NCBI GenBank assembly: GCA_954871525.1
Contig: OX940869.1
Span: forward strand, 27,432,001 to 27,496,000
Direction: 5' to 3'
Length of the DNA stretch: 64,000 nt
Source: Parietaria judaica
Lineage: Eukaryota > Streptophyta > Magnoliopsida > Rosales > Urticaceae
Shown here: piece by piece, positions 22,606-33,858 of the stretch
How the letters are laid out: each line of letters opens with the position of its first letter
Position numbering within the stretch: the first letter of the stretch is position 1
Program-made: the position numbers and the translations under genes
The notes under the pieces: generated by a model
Told to the model about the DNA's origin: nothing
Databases searched by the model: none
Seen by the model: the letters and a program-made list of their open reading frames with translations, nothing else

Positions 22606-23497
22606 TATGGTTTACACTTACAGTTCACTCAAAAACAATATTATATAATTAAACTCGGTAAATTAACAACTCCATTAATATAATACATTCATCTTTTATT
22701 GCTCTTATTATCTCCTTATTATGTACATGGATATGTTTTTATTTTATTTTTTATCATTTGTAAAGTGAAACATTGATATCTTTCACTTAAATTTAAGAAC
22801 AAAATTGTCATTTTACATAATAAATTATATAATAAGAACTAAAAGCTCTTGAGAAATTTTCAAGAACGCATGACAAAGCGACAAGAATCGATTTTATATT
22901 TTATAATATATTGGGGATTTTGCCGGAGGAGAGGGCAGCGGAGAAAGAGGTAAATCCGAGAAGGTAAAGAAGCTTAGGTTGAACTTGAACAGAAGGGAGG
23001 TGAATGGTAGAAAGTAGAAACTAAACCCTATATGAGAAAGGATTAAAATCCGGGAACTGAACCTCAAACCGGCCTTTTTGGCGTCAGCTCGGTCCCTAGG
23101 AAAAAATTGATATATAATACTTGGTTTTCGGGGTTAAAACCGTGTTCTACCAAAACTCGAATATTTGTTAATTCATGTCATAAAAATAGCTCAACTAATA
23201 TCAACTTCTTCAGACAGAGCATTGATGATCATTCCACACTGACCCGAAATGAATAGAAACATCGCAAAAGCAAATCCAAAAGGTGGGAAACAAAGCATAT
23301 CATGCACATTTTAGTATGAACAAGACAGTCCATAAATGTCTGTACAAAACTTTGAGACACACTGTCCCAATTGACAAGATAGACCATCTATATATACTAA
23401 CATATATCTATATTTAGATATGTATTTAATTGATGGGAAGAAAAAAAAAATTGCTTAAAAGGAAAGACACAATACCCAATTGAGAGTGTCCTTTATT
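22606..23497. other. Region downstream of VEN4, no gene seen
   Basis: Holds the 3' UTR and terminator region of the minus-strand VEN4 gene. No second gene is supported. Confidence 0.5.
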
Positions 23498-26400
23498 TCA
23501 TATACGCCGCTTCTTTTTCTCCGGTGTTGCGTGAACTTGTGCTTTGATTCCATACGTCTTTAATTGGAAATTTTCAAAAGCTTCAGAAATTGCCCCAACC
23601 TGTTCATTGTAATTTTTAATCAAGCAATAGTGCATATTCTGGTCAATTTGAAATAATATTTCATTAAAAAATGCCAGTAATGCCCCCGAACTTCAATTTT
23701 GGCAGTATTGCCCCTACGTGTTAAAAATGACCCAAAAAAAGGTTAACTTGTGTGTAACACATGACTTTGTCGAATGTATATTGGTCAAGTAATTACCAAA
23801 CGAGATCAAAATTCTAGATTGCGAGTCTATTGTGAAGCAATTAGTCTAGTTATGCAAGATCTATTAAGATAAAAATCAATATTAGAGAAATGACAAAAGC
23901 ACCCTTGTAGTGTCATGTGTTGCAGGCGGTTAATTTTCTGGTCATTTTTTAACGGAGGGAGCAATGTGCTAGTTTTTGTAAGTATATGGGCATTTGCTGT
24001 CAGAAATTAAACTAAAGTTCAAAAGAGAAACTGCACCAACATGAGAGGTTTGGGGGCTTATTGCCAATTACTTAAAGATAAAGGAAGACATACCAATTCA
24101 GGCTTTTTGGCGTAAACCCTCACTATCATATCTTGGTAAGAGGTAGGTAACAAGTGGCTAATTCGATCGTCCGATACGCAAAACTTCTCATCACTCTCAT
24201 AATCCTGTGAAACATAACCCCCCTTGAGATGTTAGAGAGGAATCATTGTTATCAATGGCGAAATATCCCTTCATCGTTTTGTTTTCGATCAATTTGAAAA
24301 ACTCTGAAGGAACAAGAAGAAACAGAAAATGATAAACAAAGAAGGTTTCCGAGCGTACCTTGAAGAAATGGATGCTGGACGAGAGAAACATGCATAAGAA
24401 GCAACAAATAAAAAATTCGGTAAATGAAAATTCTAAAATAATTATCTGAAGATCTGATGATTAAGTTAATGATGGAATTGGGAGATTCACTTTTTCTCCA
24501 AGTACCTTTCGAGAGGATTATTCCTACCACGAGTCAAATCAATTTTAACGTTATTAACGGCAACATCTTCTTCTCGTAATATCACTCCGCCGTTTTTCTA
24601 CCAAACAAAAACATGTGATATAAGTTTTAGAGATTGAATTGTAGAATATGGACAAAATTTTCACAAATACCTGGGAGCAAACTATGTCTTTAGCTGTGAC
24701 ATTTTTGAAATTCTCAAGCTTGTCCTTAGGCACCGCATACTCGTTACAGAACTGTCCCGAAAATCTAGAATTAAGCACATAACGAATACAAAAATTGTAG
24801 AATCAAACAACACTGACACACCTGGTACAGATTTCTCCTTCGTATACGCAGGATCAGATCTTTAGCTTCCTTCAGTTCTGGATCAGTAGCTGTTTCGATA
24901 GTCTTCAATATCGTGTCATCTAACTGCAATTTTCCAAACATAGCCAAGAGCGTAAAATTTGATAAGTAACAGCAAAATATCCTTCCGATCTACGAAAGAA
25001 AGAAAAAAAAAAACCTTCCAATATTCCGAGGGATCTTCGATTAGGGATGAAATTTCAAGGTAACCGTTGGCTTGCACCAAGGCATCGACTAGCATGAGCT
25101 CTACGGCCTGAAGAAGATAACAATTTTGAATACGAAACCGTTGAATTATAACACCAAGAAATTGAGCTTAGAAATAGGAAGTGTTTTTACCTTTACTTTC
25201 GGATGCATATAAACTGTTCGGTAAAGATCAGCTCGAGTGGCGAATAGCTTGTGGATGGTAAGATCTGGTGAATCACCAAGATATTAGGACAGAATAATCA
25301 TGCTAAAATCTAAAACTATCCACGACTAATCAAATTAGCTTGTACTAACAGTCTTTGGCCCGATAGCAAATCTCGTCGTCCAATACTCGCATACTCTCCA
25401 TTAATCTGCAAACATATATAATGCTGAGGACATTACGAGAAATAATTTGTCTTTCTTCTCTTGCTTTACTAGTTTACTGATAAATTATTTAAGCAAATAA
25501 GAGTACGAATAATAGCAAGCTATTGGATAGCTTTTAACAAAACCTTTGAAACTCAAAGTTGCAGCCTAGCCCACAAGCTCGGCAGTCACGGACGATATAA
25601 TCAAACCTGGAAAATCCAAATCCATTTGTACATATAAATATAATTACATATTCTCAAAATTGAAGTAGGAAAATCACGATACTAGTTGAATGAACCCACT
25701 TGTCTACATCGATTCCATTTCGACCATTTGCAACAATATCATATAAGAAATTCTTCTCATTTGAGCCCTACAAATAACAAAAGTAAGAAAAAAACAGTGA
25801 AACGATGAAAATCATGAATCATCATAAAAGGAATTCTATTCAAAAGTTTCGAATCAGACTGAATAGGATCTTACTCGAGGCAATTTGAATTCCGAGCTTG
25901 CCAGAATCATCTCCTGCACAATATAGAAAAGTGCATATATATATATATATATATTGAGAAACAATAAAAATAAATTAATCATCTACAGTTGTTAATTCAA
26001 ACTTTTAGATGGCAAAATATATTCACCTTTACTCTTTTGATCATATCCGGTTCGATATCAATTGAATGCTCATCAACAATGTTATCCACCATCTTCACTG
26101 ACATTTGTTCGTGACACCTAGCATTTAAAATACGTGGTATTCTCCGATAAGTGATCATGATGACTGGAGATATAACTCAATAAGGCTAAGATATCTTCAA
26201 ACTTCAAACTTACGATGAAAATGAGAAAACGAGAACAATTTTCTTGGAAACGACAAGTAGGTTGATATTACAATTTATATTAAAGACCGCAAAACGTACC
26301 AATCAGAACCAATGCGAACTTGAGGAAGAAACTCACGTTCGAACAAATGACTGAAAGGCCCATGACCTACATCATGCAAAAGCCCTGGAATTCAGGCAAA

Positions 26401-28278
26401 CAAAAATCGTTAAACCCATTTTCCTTTAATAGTTGGTAAATAAGACGAGAATTTGAATTACCAGCCAGCTTCACCGTCTGAATATCGAAATTATCGATAC
26501 CAAGCTCCATACCCTGAAGAAATGAATACTAATTTTAACAATGCAGCCAAATAAAACTGAATTACTTATCAGGTTTCGTAAATACGCACAGTACCTGGTA
26601 CAGCTTCAGCTTCTGAACAGCCTCGCCAGCAAGCCAATACACTCCGAGGGAATGTTCAAAGCGGGTATGTACAGCCCCCGGATAAACCATGTGAGACAAG
26701 CCTGAATTATCATATAAAACACAAAAATTAGAGCTTTCTCGGGAACAAATTGTGGCTCCAGAAACCATCAAAATGATAACAAAAAATTTCACTCCATCAC
26801 AGAAGACCTAATACAAGTATAACTTGAATCATTTGCCAGTTTCGACTCGACAAAAAAAAAAAAATTCAAAAGCAAGGCAATACGAGAGAAGATTTATTTT
26901 TTTCGTTTCTTTACGAGAACCGCAATATGGTCCAAATGCTGGATTTTTCATCATTATATATCAGAGAATGCTTGAAGGAAAAAACAAAAACAAAAACAAA
27001 ACAAAAGCTATTCGGAATGAATCTGCACGAACAATAAAATATACCGAGCAGGGGCTGACGTACAGCCATCCCAAGCCAAAAGGGGCCGTTCTCCCTCCCA
27101 ACATGTTTACATTTTTTTTACATATTTTCCTTACACTTTTATATTTTCATTTTTTATAATTAGTTATGCTTACTCAGTCCCTCCCACATTACTTAGACCT
27201 GCCGGGATTTGTGGTCATGGCTCCGCCACAGTTCCCGAACACAACTCACATGTTTACTGCAGCCCAATAAAGCCACCTTTCTTTGCAACAAAGCTTCCTA
27301 GCTTTAGGATGTTTTTGCTTACAATAAAATTCAAAGAATTCACAACTTTATTATTAATCAACTGTATTATTTAGAGAGCTTAACTTAGGACTTCTAGTAC
27401 TATGGTCATTAACAACCAACGCGAGAGAACCCGCCAATTATCCTCGACTACCCGCAGATAACCCGGTTTAGGTTGGACTGCAAGCGATCGTCGCACCATA
27501 TTGTAACCGTTTTCTAATATTGCATACTGGTCCTCAAATTCTTTCTTTGACCAAGAAAACCTCATACTTTCTTCAATTTTAGCATCACCCCCTATATAAT
27601 CCCTCAAAACTCCATCATGATAAGAAATTCAAATTATTTTCTTAAAAAACTATGATATTATTTTATTTCTGAGTAATATTAATTTTTTTTCTTTTTACGA
27701 AAATCCTATCGGTTTTGCACTATACCCATAAAAACGGATTGGCACAATTGGTCTCGAGTTATAAAAATCTTACGCAAATCCATCGTTATACCGGTATCGC
27801 ACCCGTGTAGTCTAATGAAGGATTTGGAACTCACCAAGTTGTTTGAGATCACGAAGCCTGTATTGGGAACGAAACCAGATGGTTCATTAGAATTGCACAT
27901 AAAACTCAATCATATATGCAAACCAGATATTCAACTTGCCTTTGGAATTGCTCAGTATCCAAAAACTTCAAGCATAGCTGCAAACAATACAATTATCATA
28001 TTTATGCGTTCAGAAAAGTCAAGAAGTTGACCACAGTCGGTATAGTCAAACCCCGGCCTATTCTGAGCTTCATTGACCCTTCACTATTCGAAATGCGAAA
28101 TTGAACAACACAAAGAAAAATGAAGGAAGAGAGAGAGAGAAGGTACAGGGTCGAGGAAGATGTTGCCATGGATGTTGTCGTGGACATGCTTGGAGAATCT
28201 GGCCGGGGGAGAGGAGGAGAAGACGACGTCGCAGACCGGAGAGAGCGAAGAAGCGACCCCGTTTCGATAAGCTCCCAT
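23498..28278 (-). CDS. VEN4: dNTP triphosphohydrolase, SAMHD1/VENOSA4 homologue (19 exons, 474 aa)
   Basis: HD-domain metal enzyme that hydrolyses dNTPs to deoxynucleosides and triphosphate, controlling dNTP pools. Minus-strand exons: 28147-28278, 27940-27977, 27835-27857, 26595-26701, 26462-26513, 26300-26384, 26027-26117, 25875-25913, 25700-25767, 25544-25606, 25350-25405, 25191-25264, 25015-25107, 24822-24923, 24671-24751, 24506-24597, 24359-24374, 24094-24204, 23498-23599. They sum to 1425 nt, an exact frame. Catalytic residues seen: His81 (RFEHSLGV), His121-Asp122 ([12 protein letters not shown]) and Asp209 (NGIDVDKFDY), matching human SAMHD1 H167, H206/D207 and D311. The C-terminus ends in EKKKRRI, a possible nuclear signal. 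Length fits Arabidopsis VEN4. Odd points: intron 2 uses a GC donor (AG|GCAAGT), and exons 3 and 17 are only 23 and 16 nt. The start at 28278 has a good context (gccATGGg). Confidence 0.95.
23667..24072. mobile_element. TIR-type insertion in the last VEN4 intron
   Basis: The left end (TGCCAGTAATGCCCCCGAAC) and the inverted right end (TTGGCAATAAGCCCCCAAAC) are imperfect inverted repeats, and AAAAATGACC motifs recur inverted further in. No coding frame and no clear TSD. It accounts for most of the 494-bp intron. Confidence 0.5.
26702..27834 (-). other. Long VEN4 intron 3 (1.13 kb)
   Basis: The longest intron of the gene. Contains a stretch (27050-27240) with GGGGCCGTTCTCCCTCCC and, inverted, GGCGGAGCCATGACC, which resemble hAT-type element ends, but no complete element can be delimited. 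Its ORF at 27380-27607 shows no known domain. Confidence 0.4.
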
Positions 28279-28655
28279 GGCCGACTCTCTCTCTCTCTCT
28301 CTGCGGAGAAGATGGAAGAAAATGGGGGGTATAATTGCAGAAAACGTGGGATAATGGGGAAAAAGTGACGAAAACGAAAGAAAATGGAAGTTTCTTCAAG
28401 TTAGTGGTCGGTTTTTAAACTACGGGGATTCCAAATCCTCCCTTTTCTCTCTTTCTTCGTATCCTATGTATGTACTATGCAAAGTTTATGTAACAGCTCT
28501 GTTTTGCTGACGTATTGTCGTTTTCATAAATGTAGTTGTCGTTAGGGTTTTCTGTGTCGTTTGTGTTGTTCTTGGGATATTTGCGGCATAAGTACTCAAT
28601 TTTGAACTAGCTGTGCTAGTGTATTCATAATCTCTTCTTTTTTTCTTTTTTAAAT
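28279..28655 (-). promoter_or_regulatory. VEN4 5' UTR and promoter region
   Basis: 382 bp separate the VEN4 start codon from the solo LTR, so the promoter is short or includes the LTR. The proximal part has a CT/GA repeat (28288-28303), common in plant 5' leaders. I do not see a convincing TATA box. Confidence 0.45.
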
Positions 28656-28660
28656 AATAG

Positions 28661-29977
28661 TGTTATGTGCGTTTTTCGGGCTATCTAAAATTTGGGCCCT
28701 ATTGGCAAAAGTCAAAGCCCACCAACAAAGTCAAAGGCCAAAGGCCCAAAACCTAACTCATTTGGCGGGGCCCGGAACCCTGAAGATCCAGAAGACGAAG
28801 CCCAAGACCAAAGTCTATCATCATTAAAGGCAATCCTGGCGAACCGCCTCGCCCTGGCGAGCCACCTCGCCCTGACGAGCTCCCTCGTCAATAACATTGA
28901 CGAGGGGATAACTTGCAATAATTGCACACGACAAGGAGATTCGAGCATACGAAAGTCATCGGGAAGTCCTCTAGATTCCCCCGGACTCAGCATACAGGCT
29001 CGCGAACACCCGAAACACGCTACAAGCAGGCTACGAAGCACCCGATGACCCCCTCACCATGACAAGGAGTCGCAGCAAGCCTCCCTTGCCAAGGCAAATG
29101 GCGCCATATATTTAATTGAAAAAAGAGGAATTAATTCCCTTCAATTCATGGAGAAGTGGTTGCCTCATTTACCTATAAATAAGGGGCATTCCCCTCCTCA
29201 TTTGACACATTCTCTCACAGTTTTCTCCAGAGCTCCTCTCTCTTATTTCTCTATCTAGAAATCCGCCCCTTCCTGGTCCTCGCCTAGGTCGGCACCTTCG
29301 CCACCACTAAAGGCTCATCAAGAGTGATCAAATAGAGTTGAGACTAGACAGGGATATAGAGTTAGCCAGAAAAGTTGTTCGACATAGTCATACGCGTCGC
29401 CTGATATTCTCCAGGCGTCGGCCAAGACTATCATCGTCAGTCAAGACCCTCGCCTCCCGAGATATTCTACACCCGCGCTGTCTAACACGACACCCTTGCT
29501 GGTAATACCTTCGCCACTGGCGAAGGTCACCCCCGCACTACCAACATCGACACCTCTGAAAAGCCAAACCGCATCGTAAGTCATCCATTTATAACTAACC
29601 CTGAACTACGTGGGACCTGATTCCCATCGAGATATGTAGGAAGCCTCGCCCAACCATAAGCGACGGGGTGCAGGACCAATCTACCCTTTTTTGCAGGTCC
29701 TCCCTCGCCATAGGAGCTCGCCAAGGAAGAGAAATCACCAAGAATCATCAAGAACGCCCCGAAGCTTCGCCAAGACAGGGAATTCGCCTAGAAAAGGAGC
29801 TCGCCAAGGAGGGAAGTTCATCAAGGATCGCCAAGAACAGCCTGGAGGCTCGCCGACGACGAAGGAATCGCCTTCGGTGGTGACTCCACCTTTGACCGCC
29901 CACGCGACCACCGGGTCTCGCCCGGGGCTCGAACCGTGGATCGGGTTCTCATTTAAAGCCATTTTCGCGCATTAACA
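28661..29977 (+). repeat. Solo LTR of an LTR retrotransposon, TSD AATAG
   Basis: A 1317-bp LTR with ends TGTTA...TAACA and an exact 5-bp duplication AATAG (28656-28660 and 29978-29982). No internal region is attached, so it arose by LTR-LTR recombination. A promoter-like CTATAAATAAGG lies near 29172, pointing right. Two stretches match the split LTR at 33757-59600: the start, and the block around GAACTACGTG with GAGATATGTAGG. It sits just upstream of VEN4. Confidence 0.92.
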
Positions 29978-30063
29978 AATAGTAAGCAAAGACCACAAAA
30001 CCGAGTAGAGTTCCAATTTCGTCGATGTTGAATTAACGTTCGTAAAGCTAGAGATATGTGTAT

Positions 30064-31118
30064 CATGGTTATAAATATCGGGGTATATCGTCGATATATC
30101 GCCGACACATCGCTAAATGAAGAAGTGCGATACGACATTCCATATAAATCGCTGTCGTTTTCAGAAATATCGTGACATGTCGTTCGGGAGCCAGCACAAA
30201 TGTCGTTGTCGTCCAAGGCCAAAAACGACGAAATTTGAGTCGAATTTCGCAGAAAACCCTAACTTCGTCAACTCATTCCCATTTCTTCTTTTTCGCGATA
30301 GAGCGACGGCGCACCTCCGGGGTTGAGCGAATTTCGACTGCTTGCGACCATATTTTCCCTTTTTTCCGCACATTTTTGGTTGAAATCGAGTGGTATGTCC
30401 ATCGAAATTCTATGAATTTTTTTTTTGGAATATTTCGCATTTGTTTCCTGATTTGGGGAAATGTTAAATGTTTAGGGTTTGTTAAATGTTAATTAGTGAT
30501 TATTTGTTTGTTATGATCGAGATTTACGTTTTATGTTTCAATTTTCAACTTGTGTCTTGAATTTGATGATGAATAATTAATATCATTAGTTTTTGAATAT
30601 GTGATTGTGATGTTTGTGTTATTGAGCTTTAATGTTAAAAGTTTTAACTTAAAATGGGTTGATTGTTATTGTTATTGTGATTTGTGATCTTGATTCTTGA
30701 TTTAGGTAATCAATTTCAGATTTTTATTGTGATTTTATACTTTAGGGTTGATTGTTATTGTGATTAGTGATCTTGATTCCTAATTTAGGTTAATAATTTC
30801 ATATTTTTATTAGTGATCTTGTGTAATATTATGTGTTTTAATAATATTATGATTTATGAATGTGTTATATTTATTAAATAGGTAATTTAGAAACTATCTA
30901 TCATATATATAAATATATGATTGAAATACTTAAAATATTTTTTGAAATATCCGTCGATATTTCGATCGGCAAGCGATATATCCGTAAAATAATGCGATAT
31001 TTTCGGCAAGCGATATATCTTTTTCTTCGGATTTATCCATCGGCATGCCCCCCGGCAAGCGATATATCCGTAAAATGGAGAGTGCGAAACGATATCGATA
31101 TTGATATTTAAAACCATA
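30064..31118. mobile_element. Non-autonomous TIR element with ATATCG-rich ends, TSD ATGTGTAT
   Basis: The left end CATGGTTATAAATATCG and the inverted right end TATGGTTTTAAATATC are terminal inverted repeats. Both subterminal regions are crowded with GATATATCG motifs. An exact 8-bp direct repeat ATGTGTAT flanks the element (30056-30063 and 31119-31126), which suggests the hAT superfamily. No transposase is encoded. The middle is AT-rich. Confidence 0.75.
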
Positions 31119-31126
31119 ATGTGTAT

Positions 31127-31791
31127 ATCTCTAATCAGGGGCGGAGCCACGTGTACACAAGTGTGTGCACATGCTCCATCTGAATTTTTTTGAAAAAAAC
31201 TTAGTTATATTATGTATATCTTGACTATATGAGTATATGCATAACTAATATATTAATGTACAATAATTGTCAATGTTAGAAATGCAGTTTAGTGGCAAAG
31301 TGGTGATAAAGATATCTCTTCGGGTAAAGTTCGAATCTCAACCAGAAGAACTATTAATCTTAAAATCTCGGCCGTTGAATCTTACTCGACCATTAGACTC
31401 AGAAAATGATTCTTATTACAAAACAGAGCCAAAATTCTGGTTTCTGTCTTGAAAACAGAATCGGCTGCAACTAACCAACTGCTTCAGAATCATGAATTGT
31501 AATCAAAATAAGAATATATTCTGGTAGTTCTGATTCATTTACAGCATTATTTCGGTCCCAATTTATAAGTGGCCATTGATTGCCACCGATCCACCAGTAT
31601 TTTAAAAATGTCAAATCCCTATGATGGAGTACATCTATATTTCCTAGGGCATTTCCCAATATGTAAATGCATACTGAATTTGAAACAACTTGTATTTCAA
31701 ATGTTTTTTATTTCAATGTGCGACATCATTTTAATTCAAAACTGTTTTATATTGGCATAACTGATTTTTATTTTATATATTTATAAAAAGG
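31127..31791. other. Non-coding spacer with an orphan hAT-like end
   Basis: CAGGGGCGGAGCCACGTG at about 31135-31152 resembles a hAT terminus, but no inverted partner is found downstream. The rest shows no gene. Confidence 0.4.
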
Positions 31792-33257
31792 TTAATGACG
31801 ACAAAAATACCAAAACTTTGGTCAAAGAACTCCTCGTATACCCAAAGTCAAAAATTGGTGGCAAAAGTACCCAAACTCGTATTTAAGGCGTTGACCAGTT
31901 TTTTCTGTCCATCCACTAACGGTGCCGTCCATATGGTCATTAGCCTCTTTCCACGTGGCACGCTACCTGGTCGTTGACCGCCACGTAAACTAAAGTTTGA
32001 GTATTTATGCCGTGATAAACCAAAGTTTGGGTATTTATGCCGTTATAAACCTTTTTTTTATCTTTCGGTTGCAGACGTCATCTAAATAAAGGTTAAAATA
32101 TTATGGCTTTGGTAGGACTCGAACCCATCACCTCCCCCACATATAAGGACAACATACACACTAAACCACATTCACTTGGCATAATATCTTGACAAAAATA
32201 AGAATATAAATAGAAACATTTTAATAAGTGACATACTAATAGAAACATATGTCTTTTTCGCACCGGGTTTCGGGTTGACTTATTTGGAACGGGGTTCGGT
32301 TGACCTTTTTAGACCGGGGTCGAGTTGACTTTTTTTGAACGGAGTCGGGTTAAATTTTTTGGACCGGGGTCGGTTTGACTTTTTTCGAATTGTGGTCGGG
32401 TTTGTACCGAGGTCAGGTTGAATTTTTCGTATCAGAATCATGTTGAATTTTTTGGTACGGGTTCGGGTTGACTTTTTAGGAACGGGGTTGAGTTGATTTT
32501 TTTGATATGGGATCGACTCGAATTTTTTATACCGGGATCGAGTTAAATTTTCGGGACCGGGTTCAGGTTTCTATTACTATGTCAGTTATTAATAAAAAAA
32601 GTCAAACCGATCCCGTTCCAAAAAAAGTCAACCCGACCCCGTTTCAAAAAATTTTGGTCAACCCCGTTCCAAAAAAGTCAACCCAAACCTGTAACAAAAA
32701 AGTCAACCCGATCCTGGTACGGAATAGTCAACGACACCACGGTTTCCAAAAAAGTCAACTCGGTCTCAGTCCGAAAAAATCAGTACGACCCGGCCCGAAA
32801 AAGTCAACCCGACCCTGTTCCAAAAAAGTCAACTCGACCTTGGTCTCTAAAAGTCAACTTAACCCCGTTCCAAATAAGTCAACCCAAACCCAGTGCGAAA
32901 AAGACATATGTTTCTATCACTATGCTACTTATTAATAAGTTTCTATTTATATTCTTATTTTTGTCAAGATAAAACGCGAAGTGAATGTGACTTAGGGTTA
33001 TCTTGTCCTTATATGTGGGTCCGTGATGGGTTCGAGTTCCACCAAAGCCATAGTATACTGACCTTTATTTAGATGACGTCAGCAATTGAAAAATAAAAAG
33101 GGTTTATAACGGCATAAATACCCAAACTTTGGTTTATCACGGCATAAATACCCAAACTTTAGTTTACGTGGCGGTCAACGACCACGTGGCGTGCCACGTT
33201 GAAAGAGGCTAACAACCATATAGACGGCACCGTTAGTGGATGGACGGAAAAACTGGT
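31792..33257. mobile_element. Large fold-back element with mirrored tandem arrays
   Basis: The sequence from about 31890 to 32570 recurs inverted from about 32590 to 33257, with its axis near 32575. The arms hold, from outside in, MULE-type terminal sequence (TTTATGCCGT, CCACGTGGC), a tRNA-like segment, and a run of 25-bp repeats. The left arm has about 95 bp more of terminal sequence (GGTTAATGACGACAAA) than the right arm, which ends abruptly at 33257, so the right end is truncated. No coding capacity: the 142-codon frame across the right array is a by-product of the repeat period. Confidence 0.82.
32257..32905. repeat. 25-bp minisatellite in two inverted arrays
   Basis: About 12 degenerate units with the pattern GTCAACCCGACCCCGTTCC plus an A run make up 32596-32905. 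The left array (32257-32570) has the same units in reverse orientation. Confidence 0.85.
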
Positions 33258-33751
33258 ATAATTATATGTGGTAGTATGATTAATTTTTTCTTTGTAATAC
33301 TGTATGGTATAATTATAAGGGAAATTATAATGAATAGTCACATTCGTATGTTTATATTGTATTTTAGTAAATTTAAGGTTTTTATTTGCAAAATAACTAA
33401 ACATTGGCTATTTTGTCAATAGTTAATATGATTATAATGGTTAATATAATTATTTTTATAATGGTTAATATTTTACAAATATGAACCAAACATCGACTAT
33501 TTTGTCAATTTTAAACTATCAAGTTGGCTATTTAGCTTAAGCTCCCTAATTATAATGTATTTGTGGTACGAATAATTTTGTATATTTAATTAATAGTTTT
33601 ATGTGTAGTTTTAAGTTTTAAAAGTTGTTGTATTTTTAACAGCAATTTTATTGATAATATTTAATTATAGGATTACATATTAATAGAATGATAAAGTGAG
33701 ATTAAATTGTAAGCTATTAAAAAATTATATAGTTAAAACAAATTACTAATA
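33258..33751. other. Non-coding spacer
   Basis: AT-rich sequence between the fold-back element and the split solo LTR. No gene seen. Confidence 0.6.
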
Positions 33752-33858
33752 GTTATTGGTATGTGTATTTTTTGGATTATTAAAAATAAGATAAATGAGA
33801 GAAATGCCCACTTGTGACTCAAGGTTTAAAAAAAATGTCCATTTCTAATTATGGTAAT

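Noticed and set aside
24487..24506. VEN4 ending right after exon 16 by read-through to TGA
   Set aside because: This would lose the conserved C-terminus, which is found intact in exons 17-19 with matching phases.
27380..27607. 75-codon minus-strand ORF in VEN4 intron 3
   Set aside because: It lies between correctly phased exons, shows no domain, and including it would break the conserved protein.
28070..28399. ORFs on both strands over VEN4 exon 1
   Set aside because: They overlap the conserved first exon in other frames or are antisense to it. The GA repeat keeps frames open.
28692..29048. 118-codon ORF and its antisense partner
   Set aside because: They lie wholly within the solo LTR and lack domain features.
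31135..31152. CAGGGGCGGAGCCACGTG as a hAT end
   Set aside because: No inverted partner or target duplication nearby. Kept only as a possible orphan end.
32100..32175. tRNA gene
   Set aside because: A B-box-like sequence is present but no cloverleaf can be formed with confidence. Treated as a SINE or tRNA-like relic.
32507..32935. 142-codon ORF rich in Lys, Pro and Asn
   Set aside because: It is produced by the 25-bp tandem repeat and has no protein features.
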